Positions 1-12,500 of a stretch of 64,000 bases of DNA are shown here, in pieces. The stretch comes from Penelope pileata. Lineage: Eukaryota > Chordata > Aves > Galliformes > Cracidae. The stretch spans positions 186,851 through 250,850 of the forward strand of contig WBMW01000022.1 in the NCBI GenBank assembly GCA_013396635.1, in the 5' to 3' direction. The notes beneath the pieces were generated by a model. That model ran no database searches. It saw only the letters and a list, made by a program, of their open reading frames with translations, and was not told where the DNA came from. How positions within the stretch are numbered: position 1 is the first letter of the stretch; each line of letters begins with the position of its first letter. A program made the translations under genes and the position numbers.

Positions 1-402
1 AGAAGTTCAGTGGGCTTTTTTCTCTGGTGGTGTCAGGCATGAGATAACATGGTTGGAAACTGAGAGAACGTGTGTATGTGCATCCACACGTGCCCAGAGA
101 ATCATAGCTTTATGTCATTTATATTGGACGAATTACCTCTTACATTTTGTTGATTGGATAAATCATTGACTGTCATTGAGGAAGCACAGAAAGATTTATG
201 TGACGCTTATTGGAAGTTGCTTTGTTGTATCTCATTGCCAGTTACTCAATAGACCTGTGCAAAGCCTGATGTGCTGAGAAATCACTATTCTTAAAGAAAG
301 CAGTAGAAACTTCTATTTTACAGCTTAGAAAAGTGCTTTTTGTTTCTCTTGCAGTGCTTTCTTTTCTGTTTTTACAAAGGTATTCATACATATCTTTTTA
401 AG

Positions 403-515
403 GTCTGGAGCCATTCAGAATTGGGCCATACACCAACTTTGTTAATATTGGAGAGCGCTGCAATGTTGCAGGATCACGGAAGTTTGCTAAACTCATCATG
501 GCGGGCGACTATGAA
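403..515 (+). CDS. MTR: MTR exon (about human exon 13): start of pterin-binding domain
   Basis: Encodes residues 360-396, beginning LEPFRIGPYTNF and containing NIGERCNVAGSRKF, the opening motif of the methyltetrahydrofolate-binding barrel. The first two bases finish a Gly codon whose first base is in the upstream exon outside the window. The acceptor is AAG at 400-402 and the donor is GTATAC at 516. The 1433-base intron that follows holds no repeat or gene I recognise. Confidence 0.95.
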
Positions 516-3500
516 GTATACATTTTAACAAAATCTTAATGGATAATGCTCTTTATTTATTTATTTTTCTTTGTTGCTTCATTGTATTGTGTTACTCGCA
601 GTTTGTTTTGCTAGCAGAAACACCATTCTACAAAAGCAAGAAAACAAGGAGAATTTATTTTCTCACTATCCTTTGTTTCTGTGCTTGCTAGATCCTAAGT
701 AATTGTGCAAGAACTGTTTTGCATGCTTTTTTTTGTTTGTTTTGACAAGTGCTTCAGTAAATATGACTTTCCATTTTGAATTAAGTTACACGGTAGACAA
801 TAGTTTAGATATTATCCTAATCTATGCTGTACCTTGGAGTAGCTTTGCAGAGGAGAGTGGAAGGAAAGTGGTTGTAACCACCCCTCCTTTCAACCTGTGC
901 AATATATGCTTATGCAATTTTATATACAAGTTTATATACAAGTATAGAAACTTGGGATAGTCTGTGCTACTGCGCAGCCCTCATTATTTCCTTCCCTTCT
1001 TTGGTCCTGGTCAGCATTATGGTTGCACCTGATCTTTATGTGCTTCCATCACTGGCTCCAGCATGCTAAATGAGACTTGCTACAGAAAAAGATGTTTAGG
1101 AGGTAGTTGATGTCTTGAAATAGCTGCAGGGTGAAAATCTAAAGGCTAGAGGGCTCATTCTTTAAGTATGTAAATTGTTACTGTAACATTCAAACAAGTA
1201 GTAAAGTAAATTTCTTGCCAACTGAGATTCTGCCCTGACTATGCTCTGCTGTTGATGCAATCAAAGCCTTAGTTTGCTTGTTAGAAAGTCTGACTCTTAA
1301 GCTCTTAAAAGTCATGAGGCAGGTTAGACCTATTAAATAAAGCCTTAGGCACAGTTTGTTTGGGTCCATGAAAGCTGAAGAACTTTTTTTTTCCCAGTCT
1401 ATAGAGTGACAAAGAAGAGAAAGCCAGCAGACAAGGGTCCTAGATACTTGGTCTGGAGGGAAAACTTTAGTTTCTTAGTACTTGGTGATTATTCTGCAGC
1501 TGGAAAAAATTCCAAATAACCTCCAAAAATAAACTACTCTGTGTTATAAAAGAGCATAGCTTGTGACGCCAAAGACCCTTATTTCATACCATCACAGAGG
1601 CTGTTTTCCTGTAATCATGAGCAATCAGAAGTCCTTGTTACCATGCAAATCTTAGCTCTTTCAGTTACATGTACAACCAGCTGTCTAAAATCAATGTCAC
1701 GTTAGGTTTTTGTGTCATGTTTTTGTGAACAAAATAGTTATGAGTTGTGCCATGCTAGCAACTTTTGTATGTTGCTGTATATCACAAGCCACTTCCTTAT
1801 TCTTTTTTGGACTGTCCTATAAACTTTTAAGTTTGTATTTTGATAATTTGTAGGGCTGTACATTTCTTTAGGAGAAATGAAATGTTATGCTAAGAATGAG
1901 TAGGCTGCCTTCTGCTGACTGTTTATTGATTTTGAATCTTTTCTTAAGGAAGCCCTGACTGTAGCCAAATCCCAAGTTGAAATGGGGGCCCAGATTCTTG
2001 ACATCAATATGGATGATGGGATGCTGGATGGTCCTGCTGCAATGACTAGATTTTGCAACTTGATTTCTTCGGAACCTGATATTGCAAAGGTTGTAATTGA
2101 GACGCTCCAAAGCACACTAAAGAATACTTTATTGAGTTGGAAATTGCGTTCCAGAAAATCTTGATATTGATGTATTTAGTAACCAATTTAGATGCTTGAT
2201 AAGCTGATGTAGATGTTACCCAAAGAGGGCAAGGTGTTGTAGTAGGGAAGGCCTCTGAAGGGAATAGAGATTTTAACAATCTGCATCTGATTTCAGCTAA
2301 ATATATGCTATTCTTTTTCATTAATTAGAAAAGCTGATTGTATGTTCCCTTTGCAGCAGTTATGAACCATAATTTATATATTGTTCTGCATAATGGTAGT
2401 ACTTTCAACAAAACTTCAAACTGCTTTCAGTATGGGATTGTTTTAAAAAATGGTCCTGCACAGTGCATCCTCTGAAATCGAGCAACTTATCCAGAAACAC
2501 AAGATAGTACAAGGTAGAGTAGAGATCCCTATGATATATGATGGAATTCTCATAGAAATTCTTGAGTTAAACTTGCTCTGAGTTTTGCATTTAAAGCAGT
2601 GTATCTGCAAATACCATCTGAAAACTTGTTATTCATAAATGCTGGTAAATGTGTGCATTTTTATGTCCAAATAGGTGAGCAACATATAAAACACAACTCA
2701 TAACTTGTATGCATCCCCTTGTTCACCTTTCTGTTCTTTACAGGTGCCTTTATGCATTGATTCCTCAAACTTTTCAGTGATTGAAGCAGGTTTGAAATGT
2801 TGCCAAGGAAAATGCATTGTAAACAGCATCAGTCTGAAGGAAGGTGAAGAAGACTTTCTTGAGAAAGCAAGGAAAATTAAATTGTATGGAGCAGCTGTGG
2901 TTGTCATGGCTTTTGATGAAGTGGGTCAGGTGAGTGAGTGTTAAAGGAGGACTTTTTTTCTGGAGTGTAAGGCTTCCTTTCTCCTGTGTAAGAATAAGTT
3001 GTTTTGCTTCATTGGTGCAGGAGATCTAAAGAGGTCTGTATGTAGTCTTAGGAATAGTTGGAATCCGGATATATGAACATTTCTTTTGCTGTTCGTGTGT
3101 TTGAGGAACTTCAAGTTCTGTTCCTATTATAGTTATGCTAGCATGGGTGTGTCTCTGACTGTTCAGCTGTGCTTCCTTTCTTCATATAAGATTTTTTTTA
3201 CTTCAGAAACTGAGTTTTGAATGAGAGTGGAATCTGTGTGAATTCATTTAGTTCTTTCAAAAAATGTGTTTTAAACTTCACATAGGATGGTGGAATGCTG
3301 GGGAACAAAATTATTTTTAAGGAATTGAATCAAAACTCCAAATACAGGTGTGGTGTTTTGTATTAAAAACTCTCATGTATAATCTATTTTTTTTTTTAAC
3401 GTTCATGATGTTAAGATTGGGATTCCCTAGTCTTGAGCCAGTGTAATTGTAAATTATTTCTGGGAGGCTTTATATTTTGTAACTCTCATGTCAGAATTCT

Positions 3501-6500
3501 TTTTCTTCATCAGGCAACAGAAACAGAAACCAAGATTGCAATCTGCTCCAGAGCTTACCACCTTCTTGTGGAAAAAGTTCACTTCAATCCAAATGATATA
3601 ATATTCGACCCTAATATTTTGACCATAGGGACTGGAATGGAAGAACATAACCTATATGCCATTAATTTTATCAATGCTACTAAAACCATAAAAGTGAGTT
3701 TAAGCTTTTTTTAACTCAGAGTATTTTATTGGGATTATATAAAAGGAGAGCAGACAAAGACCACCACCAGCAAAGAAGACATCACTGCAAAATAATAGGC
3801 ATTTTAAATTACCAAGGGAACTGTCCCCCTGGAGCACAGCCATTTCCCAGTATTGCTGTATTTCCAGTAGAGCTTTGAATATTTCTATAAATATATTTCA
3901 ATCTGCTAATTTAATATAAATATACTATGTTAATTAAATGAGATAATAGTCACATTCAGTGTTCTAGCCAAAAGGATTTCTTTTAAGGCTTGTAAAAACT
4001 GTCCTTTTAACATAATTTTAGTACTGTGGATGAGTTTGTGTCATAACCTGACCTTTTATTTAGCTAAAATGTGTAACAAAGAAAAGCAATGAAGGGCATC
4101 ACCTGAATACAGCTAAGTAGGCTGTTGCATTTCACAAAACAACTTGGTTGGTCTGGAGATGCTCTGTCAGTGGCAGTCTAGGGTTTGAACATCCCCACAG
4201 GATGTCTTGTCATCCCTCTTGTTTCTAGAGGAGGAGACTGGGGGATGGAAGAGCCACAATTGGTCTGCAGGGTAGACATCTGGAACGCTGCTGAGGGAGA
4301 ACCTATGTGCTTAGAATAGTACCAGTGAGTATGAGAACAATGCAGTTATTTACATATAGCTAGGGAGGATCTTTCCTTTTGTTTGTAGCTTTTTCTACAG
4401 ATATTTTAACTGCTTTTCATGAGTTTGAATAACTAGAAGAATCTGGAATAGGGAATAGAGGGTGCACAGCCAATGCACCATTGTTCAGGTGCCAGCTGTC
4501 TAACAGACTGAATATTCTGCTTAAGCTTCCTTTTTGGAAAGTCCTTTTAGAAAAGTTTGTGTGCAATTCCCACAGGAAACACTGCCAGGCGCCAGGATAA
4601 GCGGAGGTCTTTCCAATCTGTCTTTCGCCTTTCGAGGAATGGATGCCATTCGAGAAGCAATGCATGGGGTGTTCCTTTACCATGCAATTCAGGTATGACA
4701 TGTATTTAGCCTCCATGTATTTGTGATTGGCAGATGCAGTGCTATATCTGAAAGCCCTGCTTGGTGGAATTCCTGTATGGTGTTTTTTTTGCTTTGTTTC
4801 TTAGTATGGCATGGACATGGGAATTGTGAATGCTGGGAGTCTGCCAGTATATGATGATATCCACAAAGAATTGCTACAGCTGTGTGAGAATCTAATCTGG
4901 AACAAAGATCCTGATGCGACAGAGAAACTACTACATTATGCTCAGGTAACTTCAGATTTTAGGTTTTGGATAGTTGTTAACACCTGAGCTTTAACACCTC
5001 CCTCCTGATGATAGGTAGAAAAGCCTCTGAAATGCATGTGTGTCAGTTTAAAGGTGAGTATCAGAAGCTCCTGATGATTCCACAAGTGGTTGAATTATTA
5101 ATATAAAATAAAATGTAAACTCTGCAAAAGCTCGAGCCCATCCAGTTTCACGAGTGCCTTAAAAGATCCTGGTTCAGAGCTCTTCAGATGCTTCAGAAGA
5201 CAAAGCTATGTAGGAGTTCTCGTAATAAAAATGAAGCCAAACCAACCAACCAAAACTGGGAAGGGCCAACTCACAACCAAATCTTGGAGCTGGAGCGTAA
5301 TTGACAAGTGTGCTGTGAGAGGCAAAGAGTAAGCCTGTCTTTCTATTGGTAGTGTAGTGGCTTGCTTGGAGTATATGTAAAATGTGAAGCTCCTGGCTTC
5401 CAATTCCTATAACTCATGTCAGTGACAATCAGCTGTTGTTTTCGAGATCCTGTCATGATAGTGGTAGTAAAAGACATATTATACACTTCAAGGTTTCCAG
5501 TTTATCAGCCATAGGATGACTGGTGAAATCCTGTTCTGAGCAGAGCCTATAGCAAAAATCTCTCTGGGTTAGGTGGCTCTTAAGTTTAAGTGTGCAAGCG
5601 TTCGCTTTACTTCCTGGCAGTATAGCTTCTGTGCATGGCTTCCTTTGGTATGTAGCTTGTGCCGTGGTGTGGCCTGCTGCTTAGGAATAATGGCAGTGTA
5701 TTTAAAACCAGTAAAGGAAGACTCTCCCTATCCCCTGAGCTTAGACTATTTTATGTGGTGCTCATAACTCACCTCGAAGTGATCTTGTCTGTGTAAGTAG
5801 AGTTTTACCGTTAGGGTATTCAGGGTTGCATCAAAAGGAATTAAAAGACAGAAGGAATTAGAAAGCGATTGCTTAGGCAGTATTTTCACAGAAGGCAAAA
5901 TGTACATGTAAATGGAGCATGAAATTAGAGATGCAAGTGGACTCCTCCTAGGGCTAGAAGTTTGGGAAGCAATTGTTAACATTCCAAACATTGGAATCTC
6001 TGCAAAAACGACTCTCTTGATTCAAAACGCTTTTAAAAGTTAACACAATCTTAGGAAAACCAGCAACTTCCAGGTTTTCACTGGAGGTAAGCATCCTGAT
6101 TTCAGTTTAATCTTGAATCTGGAGAAATGCAAGTCGCCAAACAGGTGGTCACTACAGCTAATGACAGGGATTATTCCATAAGATTTTGGCTTAAGGTGTA
6201 TTTCTAAATATTTCTTCACATCTTCCTCTGATTTAGTGAAATTGAGTGGCTCTAAGTTCTTTTGTCTAAAGGCTTTCTTGTAACACAAAATAGTATTCAC
6301 GTATTCTTTTTATTTCCAATACTGCATTTTATTCTGCACAAAGAACATAGAACGTGCCGTCCATTTCAAGTATTGTATCTTTAATAGAGTGCCAGCAAAG
6401 TTTCCTCTGAGTTCTTTCAGGTGATAGTAATGTATCTTACTAGCTGCTTGAATGCTAGGCCTTTGGGGAAAATGAAGAGCTTAATCCTTGCAAATTTAGG

Positions 6501-9500
6501 AAATGAATTTTCTTCTGGAGTTTGAGATGAAAAACATTTTCCATAAAGTGTATAGCTGCAAGCATTTTCAAACTGAAGCATTGTCTCATTTATGGCAATG
6601 GTAATTGTGCTTCCAGAGTCATTTTTTTTCATCTTTGGCATGCAATATAATCATGCTGTTTTCAATGATCTGCGTGGAGTTTAGCCACTGTGGTCTAGTC
6701 TCTGCATGCCCACCTTACATTTCTGTGGGTTATTTTTAAATTGGAATGGTTTCCTTGCTCAAATGTTTGGCTAGAGGTTCAGGAGCACTTTGTACATTTT
6801 CATAGAACAACGGAAGGGCTGAAGTGGAAAGGGGCCTCTGAAGATCATCTCGTTCAATGCCCCTGCTCAGAGCAGAGTTGGCAAGAACAGGCTGGTCAGG
6901 GATGTGTCCAGTTGGGTTTTTAATATATCTAAGGATGTAGACTCTACCACCTGTCTGGGCAATGTGTTCCTTCTTTCATTCTGTTTTTACAGACTAGACC
7001 TATGAGGGGAAAAAGGCTTGGTAGTGAGAAGCTGTGAAGTTAGCTGACATTTGTATAAATGAAGACTTAATCTGATTTCTGTTCTCATGAGTGAGATCTT
7101 GTTTTCTTGAATCTTTTTTCTCATGGCTTTATCTTTAAAAAGTTGCTGATGAGAGTTCAAAAGTATAGAAGTTCATTGGGACCAAAAGATTTCAGGTGGG
7201 TGCTTGTGTGCATTCTTGCATTGTGAAGGTGCAAAGAGGAAGGGAGATGGATTGGGAGCGTGAGGCAAAGAGTACATGAGGGTTGGAGCCTATCTGTATG
7301 TGTGCATGACAAACAGTAGTTCTGTAGTCCTTCAGATTGAAAACACATCTGTGATACAGAATATTGTAACTTATTCCAGCAGTAACTGAATTAGTGCCTA
7401 ATTAATTAGAATTTTAAAATGAAGTGTAGTGTGTGGGCCAGAAATCAATTTAAATTATATTCCCACAAGTAAAACCCTCAGGATTAGTCATTTCATCGTT
7501 TTTAAGAGTGTGAAAATTATTAGAACTGCTCCCCCTTCCCACCCCCCGTTTATATATTCACTGATACATACTCTCTGGGATGTAAACCTACAAGGTGTCT
7601 GCAGTACATCACATGGGTTTGCAACGTGGTTTGCCTGTTTATATAAACAAAAAACACTTCAAAGCAATCTAAAATTATTTTGCGGGTAAGTACTTAGGTA
7701 TCCTCATCTTTCTAAAAGTAAAGTCTATGGTTATGGTTTTTGTGCTGATAAGCTGCTATGGAAGTCTTTCTCTGTTCAGAATCATGCCCAAGGAGGAAGA
7801 AAAATGGTGGAGACAGATGAGTGGCGAAAAGGCTCTGTGGAGGAACGACTGGAATATGCTCTTGTAAAGGTAAATCTGGGCAGAAAATTGTCCTACTCAA
7901 GCAAATGGCCCATGGCTCTTGAAGATGTATAATTTGAGCTGTTAGTCTATAAGGGCCATCCTTGGCTTAAAAATTCATCAGCTGCTATTCTTTTAAAAGT
8001 GATTAACAATGAATACCAATTAAATACATTGATTAAATATGTAAACAAAGAATTGCTGTGATTTTTCTTTAAACTTCACGACTTGAAGTCTTAGACCCTT
8101 AAAATGTTTCAGTTACGACATGGTTAGGAAAAACAAACCCACTAATAATGGGAACTATTGCTTTGAATAACTTTGTTCCTCAGAGCTACAGTGTTTTGTT
8201 TTGTAGGGAAACTTGTTTTACATTTGAGGTATTCTTAAAGTCTGGAAGTATCTAAAGTTATCTGTCTGTATATTCATTGTGATTTTTTTGGCATGAAGAC
8301 AGCTAAATATGAGTTGTTTTTTTTTTTTTTTTTTNNNNNNNNNNNNNNNNNNNNNNNNNNNNNNNNNNNNNNNNNNNNNNNNNNNNNNNNNNNNNNNNNN
8401 NNNNNNNNNNNNNNNNNNNNNNNNNNNNNNNNNNNNNNNNNNNNNNNNNNNNNNNNNNNNNNNNNNNNNNNNNNNNNNNNNNNNNNNNNNNNNNNNNNNN
8501 NNNNNNNNNNNNNNNNNNNNNNNNNNNNNNNNNNNNNNNNNNNNNNNNNNNNNNNNNNNNNNNNNNNNNNNNNNNNNNNNNNNNNNNNNNNNNNNNNNNN
8601 NNNNNNNNNNNNNNNNNNNNNNNNNNNNNNNNNNNNNNNNNNNNNNNNNNNNNNNNNNNNNNNNNNNNNNNNNNNNNNNNNNNNNNNNNNNNNNNNNNNN
8701 NNNNNNNNNNNNNNNNNNNNNNNNNNNNNNNNNNNNNNNNNNNNNNNNNNNNNNNNNNNNNNNNNNNNNNNNNNNNNNNNNNNNNNNNNNNNNNNNNNNN
8801 NNNNNNNNNNNNNNNNNNNNNNNNNNNNNNNNNNNNNNNNNNNNNNNNNNNNNNNNNNNNNNNNNNNNNNNNNNNNNNNNNNNNNNNNNNNNNNNNNNNN
8901 NNNNNNNNNNNNNNNNNNNNNNNNNNNNNNNNNNNNNNNNNNNNNNNNNNNNNNNNNNNNNNNNNNNNNNNNNNNNNNNNNNNNNNNNNNNNNNNNNNNN
9001 NNNNNNNNNNNNNNNNNNNNNNNNNNNNNNNNNNNNNNNNNNNNNNNNNNNNNNNNNNNNNNNNNNNNNNNNNNNNNNNNNNNNNNNNNNNNNNNNNNNN
9101 NNNNNNNNNNNNNNNNNNNNCCCCCCCCTTTTTATCTTCATCCTCCTCCATTTATCTATGCAGGTGATAAAGTCTGCTAGAGTTATGAAGAAAGCAGTTG
9201 GCCACCTTATTCCCTATATGGAAAAAGAAAGAGAAGAAAGGAGAGCTGAACAAGGCAACGTAGAGGAAGAGGTAAGGAATAGTCCTTGGTGCGGTAACTC
9301 TCATAGCATGCCACTTCAAAAACTGAAATTATTTTTTGTTAATGACATTTCTTCAGCTTTTGTGCTGAAGATTTGATCCAGCCATATGGAAACTGACAAT
9401 CTTGGCTTAATTTGAAGTTGGTCTGAAATGCATGAAGTGCAAATTTTGTTAAACTCTGCTCGATGTATGCCTAACCTGTTGTCAGAAGTTAACTGGACGG

Positions 9501-12500
9501 TGCCACAAGTTTTTGTAGGCCTTTAATTCTGATGTTACTTTTTGTACTTTTGTAGACATTTAATTCTAGTATTATTTATATCTGCTATTTTTAACATTGT
9601 TTGTGGCAAATTTTGCCAATTGCTTCTACTACTGCTCTGTACTACTCCGAAACTCTCTTCTGCATGTTCAAAGCCTGTTACTATGTTTCTCTTTACTCAA
9701 GGCTTCCCTCTGACCATTCTCCTAGCTAAATAAGCCAAATTCCAAATTCTTCCTTTCTTTCTTTCTTCTTTTTTTTTTTAATAGATAAGACATGAGACTT
9801 TTTGTTATGATTGAACAGTATGCTCATTGTATGTGTAGCCATGACCAGGCTGTGGCTGGCAAATGTTTTATGAAAACAGGATCCGAATATAGTTGTCTTT
9901 TCATGCGATCAACCCCCAACCCAGTTTCTGAAAGCTGCTTGTGATACAATACAGTAAATATGCAAAGTAATAACATGTAAGCAGAAATACTCAAATGGGA
10001 CGAATGAAAGATAGGTAATAACTGAGTATGTAATAACTTCCCAGAGAAAGATTTGTGATTGTTACAAACAGCATGCAAATCAACAGTGTCATATGAGTGG
10101 GAAACAACACAAATCAAAGAAACAGCCTAGAATTTACAGATGTGTAATGCACAGTGATTTTTCTACACAGGACAAGAAGGACAGCATCACATTATCAAGA
10201 TGGTATTTGGGGAAAATATATTAACCAATGAAAGCATCTCAAAAGAGACCAATAAAAATGATTGGAAGTGTAGACAATGCAATCTTCAATGAAGGTTTGG
10301 CAGGAGTTGGGTTGTATTTCCTTGCTTTCAAACTTCATATGCCATACAATCTTCACATTTCAGAGATAGCTGTAGAAACTAAAGAAGTACAGTCTTTTTT
10401 GCATCCTATTGAGAGTAAAAGGAGCTTAAATTTCAGTGGAAAGATACTTAAGTTAAACTGGTGGGAAGAAGATGCCTTAATGATGCTGAAGCATAATATA
10501 TTGCCTATGAATGTTAAGAGCTTTTATTCAATGACTTACAATGTGAAGAGGCTTTAGTGGGACACCCAGCCAGCCTTGCGGCTAGCTGAGGCCTTGCCAG
10601 TGCCAAACTAAGTTTCTGGCAGTGGGTCTTGTGATCTTGTATTGACTTTGAAGACCACTTTTGTCTTCTAATAAGTCTTGCATTTACATTGTTTTATAAG
10701 CTGTTCTCCATTTTAGATTTTCTTTTTTTTCTTTTAACCCTATATGCTGTGCTTTTTAGTTCTGTTACTGATTTTTACCTTATTGATTTTAGAATGCTTA
10801 TTCAATTTGTCAAGTTGATCTTGAATCCTACTCCTGTCCTTCCACATCCTCTTTTTCCTCCCTTAATGCAGTCCTTTTGTTTTCTAGATCACTTTAGGTT
10901 ACTATTGAAAATACCAAATTATTTTCAGATTCTTATAGGCCTTTCCTTTATAGCATTTCCTATTTGACAGTCAATAGTTGATGATTCCTCTCTGAGAAAA
11001 GCTTTAACTATGTGAGCATATGCTTGAATTAATTTCTTTCAAATTTAATTAATGGAATATGTGATAGGAGCGTTGGAAAATGAAGATATAGGACATCTGT
11101 TGTTTCTCTGTACTAACAATATTCTGTGCAGTAGAGAAGTTCAGAAGAAACAGACAAGTCTTAAAATACTTGTGTCTGCAGTACTATAATTATGATAGGT
11201 GCAATTTTGTTGGTTAAATATTTTTCTTCTTGCCTTTGTCTGACAATCAAATTTATGTTTGATGTGCAGCAACATTTCTTTAGTCCTGTGGAACGTTACA
11301 TTGTCTTCATGAATTCTCAGAGGCAATAGCTTTTATCATAATCTGGTGTTTAACACAAGTAAAAAAGAAGAATGGCAAAGTCTAGAGAAAAGGTGATATT
11401 TGTGTGTTTTCTTTGGCTTTCCTTCTCTGGATTTTTGAATGGTTTCTAATTCCTCCTTAAAATCTTACTGTATATCTTTCCATTTGCTGTGCATCTGTTG
11501 AGTGATTGTCCAACATAAATGTGATGAATACAACTAATATCTTAGAAAAATAACCTGATGATCAAATCTGGCTAATCTTAATGAAAGAAGAATACGTAGT
11601 CTTTTCTGCATGTAAAGACAGTGTCTTCTCTCTGTCTCAAGCAGATCCGTTCTCTTGCTGTCATGAGTCACCTTTCTGTGTGTCATCTCTCTCCTGCTTG
11701 TGCTGTTCTTTATTTTAACGCAGATGACAACGTTGTTATTTGGCACCTTCTGATTTCTCTTGGTGCTATTTGAAATCGGTGAAATTAGTTACTCTGTTGC
11801 CTCCATGGGCACTGGACTAGGACCTACTGGCAGTTAATTCTTTGACTAAAAGATGGAAAGTGGAATTTGGGAGGTCCTTAAAAATATAGCAAGAGATTGT
11901 GAGGCATTGTGGGTGCCTGAGGGAGACAGGAGAGAAAAAGTCCTCCTGCTTCCTCCACCTTCTGCTGCACAAGGGTTTGGTCTTTCTCTGTGAATATTTT
12001 TGTCACCGTAGACAAAGTTGGAGAGAGAAAAATCAGCTGCATTTATCCCCAAATTTAGATGTGGACTTGAGGAAAATGACTTGCAGCTTCTGGTAGCTGA
12101 CCTGTCTGATGATGCCCAGACTACTGTAACCTTCAGGATGGTTTTAGTCTCAGACTGCCAGGAACTGCCAAGTGTTGATAGTTACATTTGAGGACAAATA
12201 GCTGTGGCTGTGGATCTCTATCAGGATATAAAAAAGAAACCTTTTGGATGTGTGCCCAGACCTTGAGGACCTCCTTGCTTGAGACAATTGAAATCACAGT
12301 GTGCCCTAAGTAGGGTTTATGTAAAACACTGAAATGCTGTGTGCTCTGGCCCATGTTGTTTGTTGCTCAGAACAGATATTTATTCTTCACATATGCAAAT
12401 ATATATTGCATATCAATCTCTAATTAAATCATGAATAGTTATTGGGGTCTACATTTTTTGTTCATCCCTCGGTGTTTGATTAATTTATTTCCCTAGCTTT

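Noticed and set aside
1..402. Search for the preceding MTR exon.
   Set aside because: No in-phase segment matching the upstream linker of the homocysteine domain is present, so that exon lies outside the window.
8218..9376. Long open frames of 282-355 codons on both strands.
   Set aside because: They consist almost entirely of the N gap read as X, so they are artefacts.
10228..10557. 109-codon plus-strand open frame.
   Set aside because: It lies inside an MTR intron, has no domain, and a frame of this size is expected by chance in AT-rich DNA.
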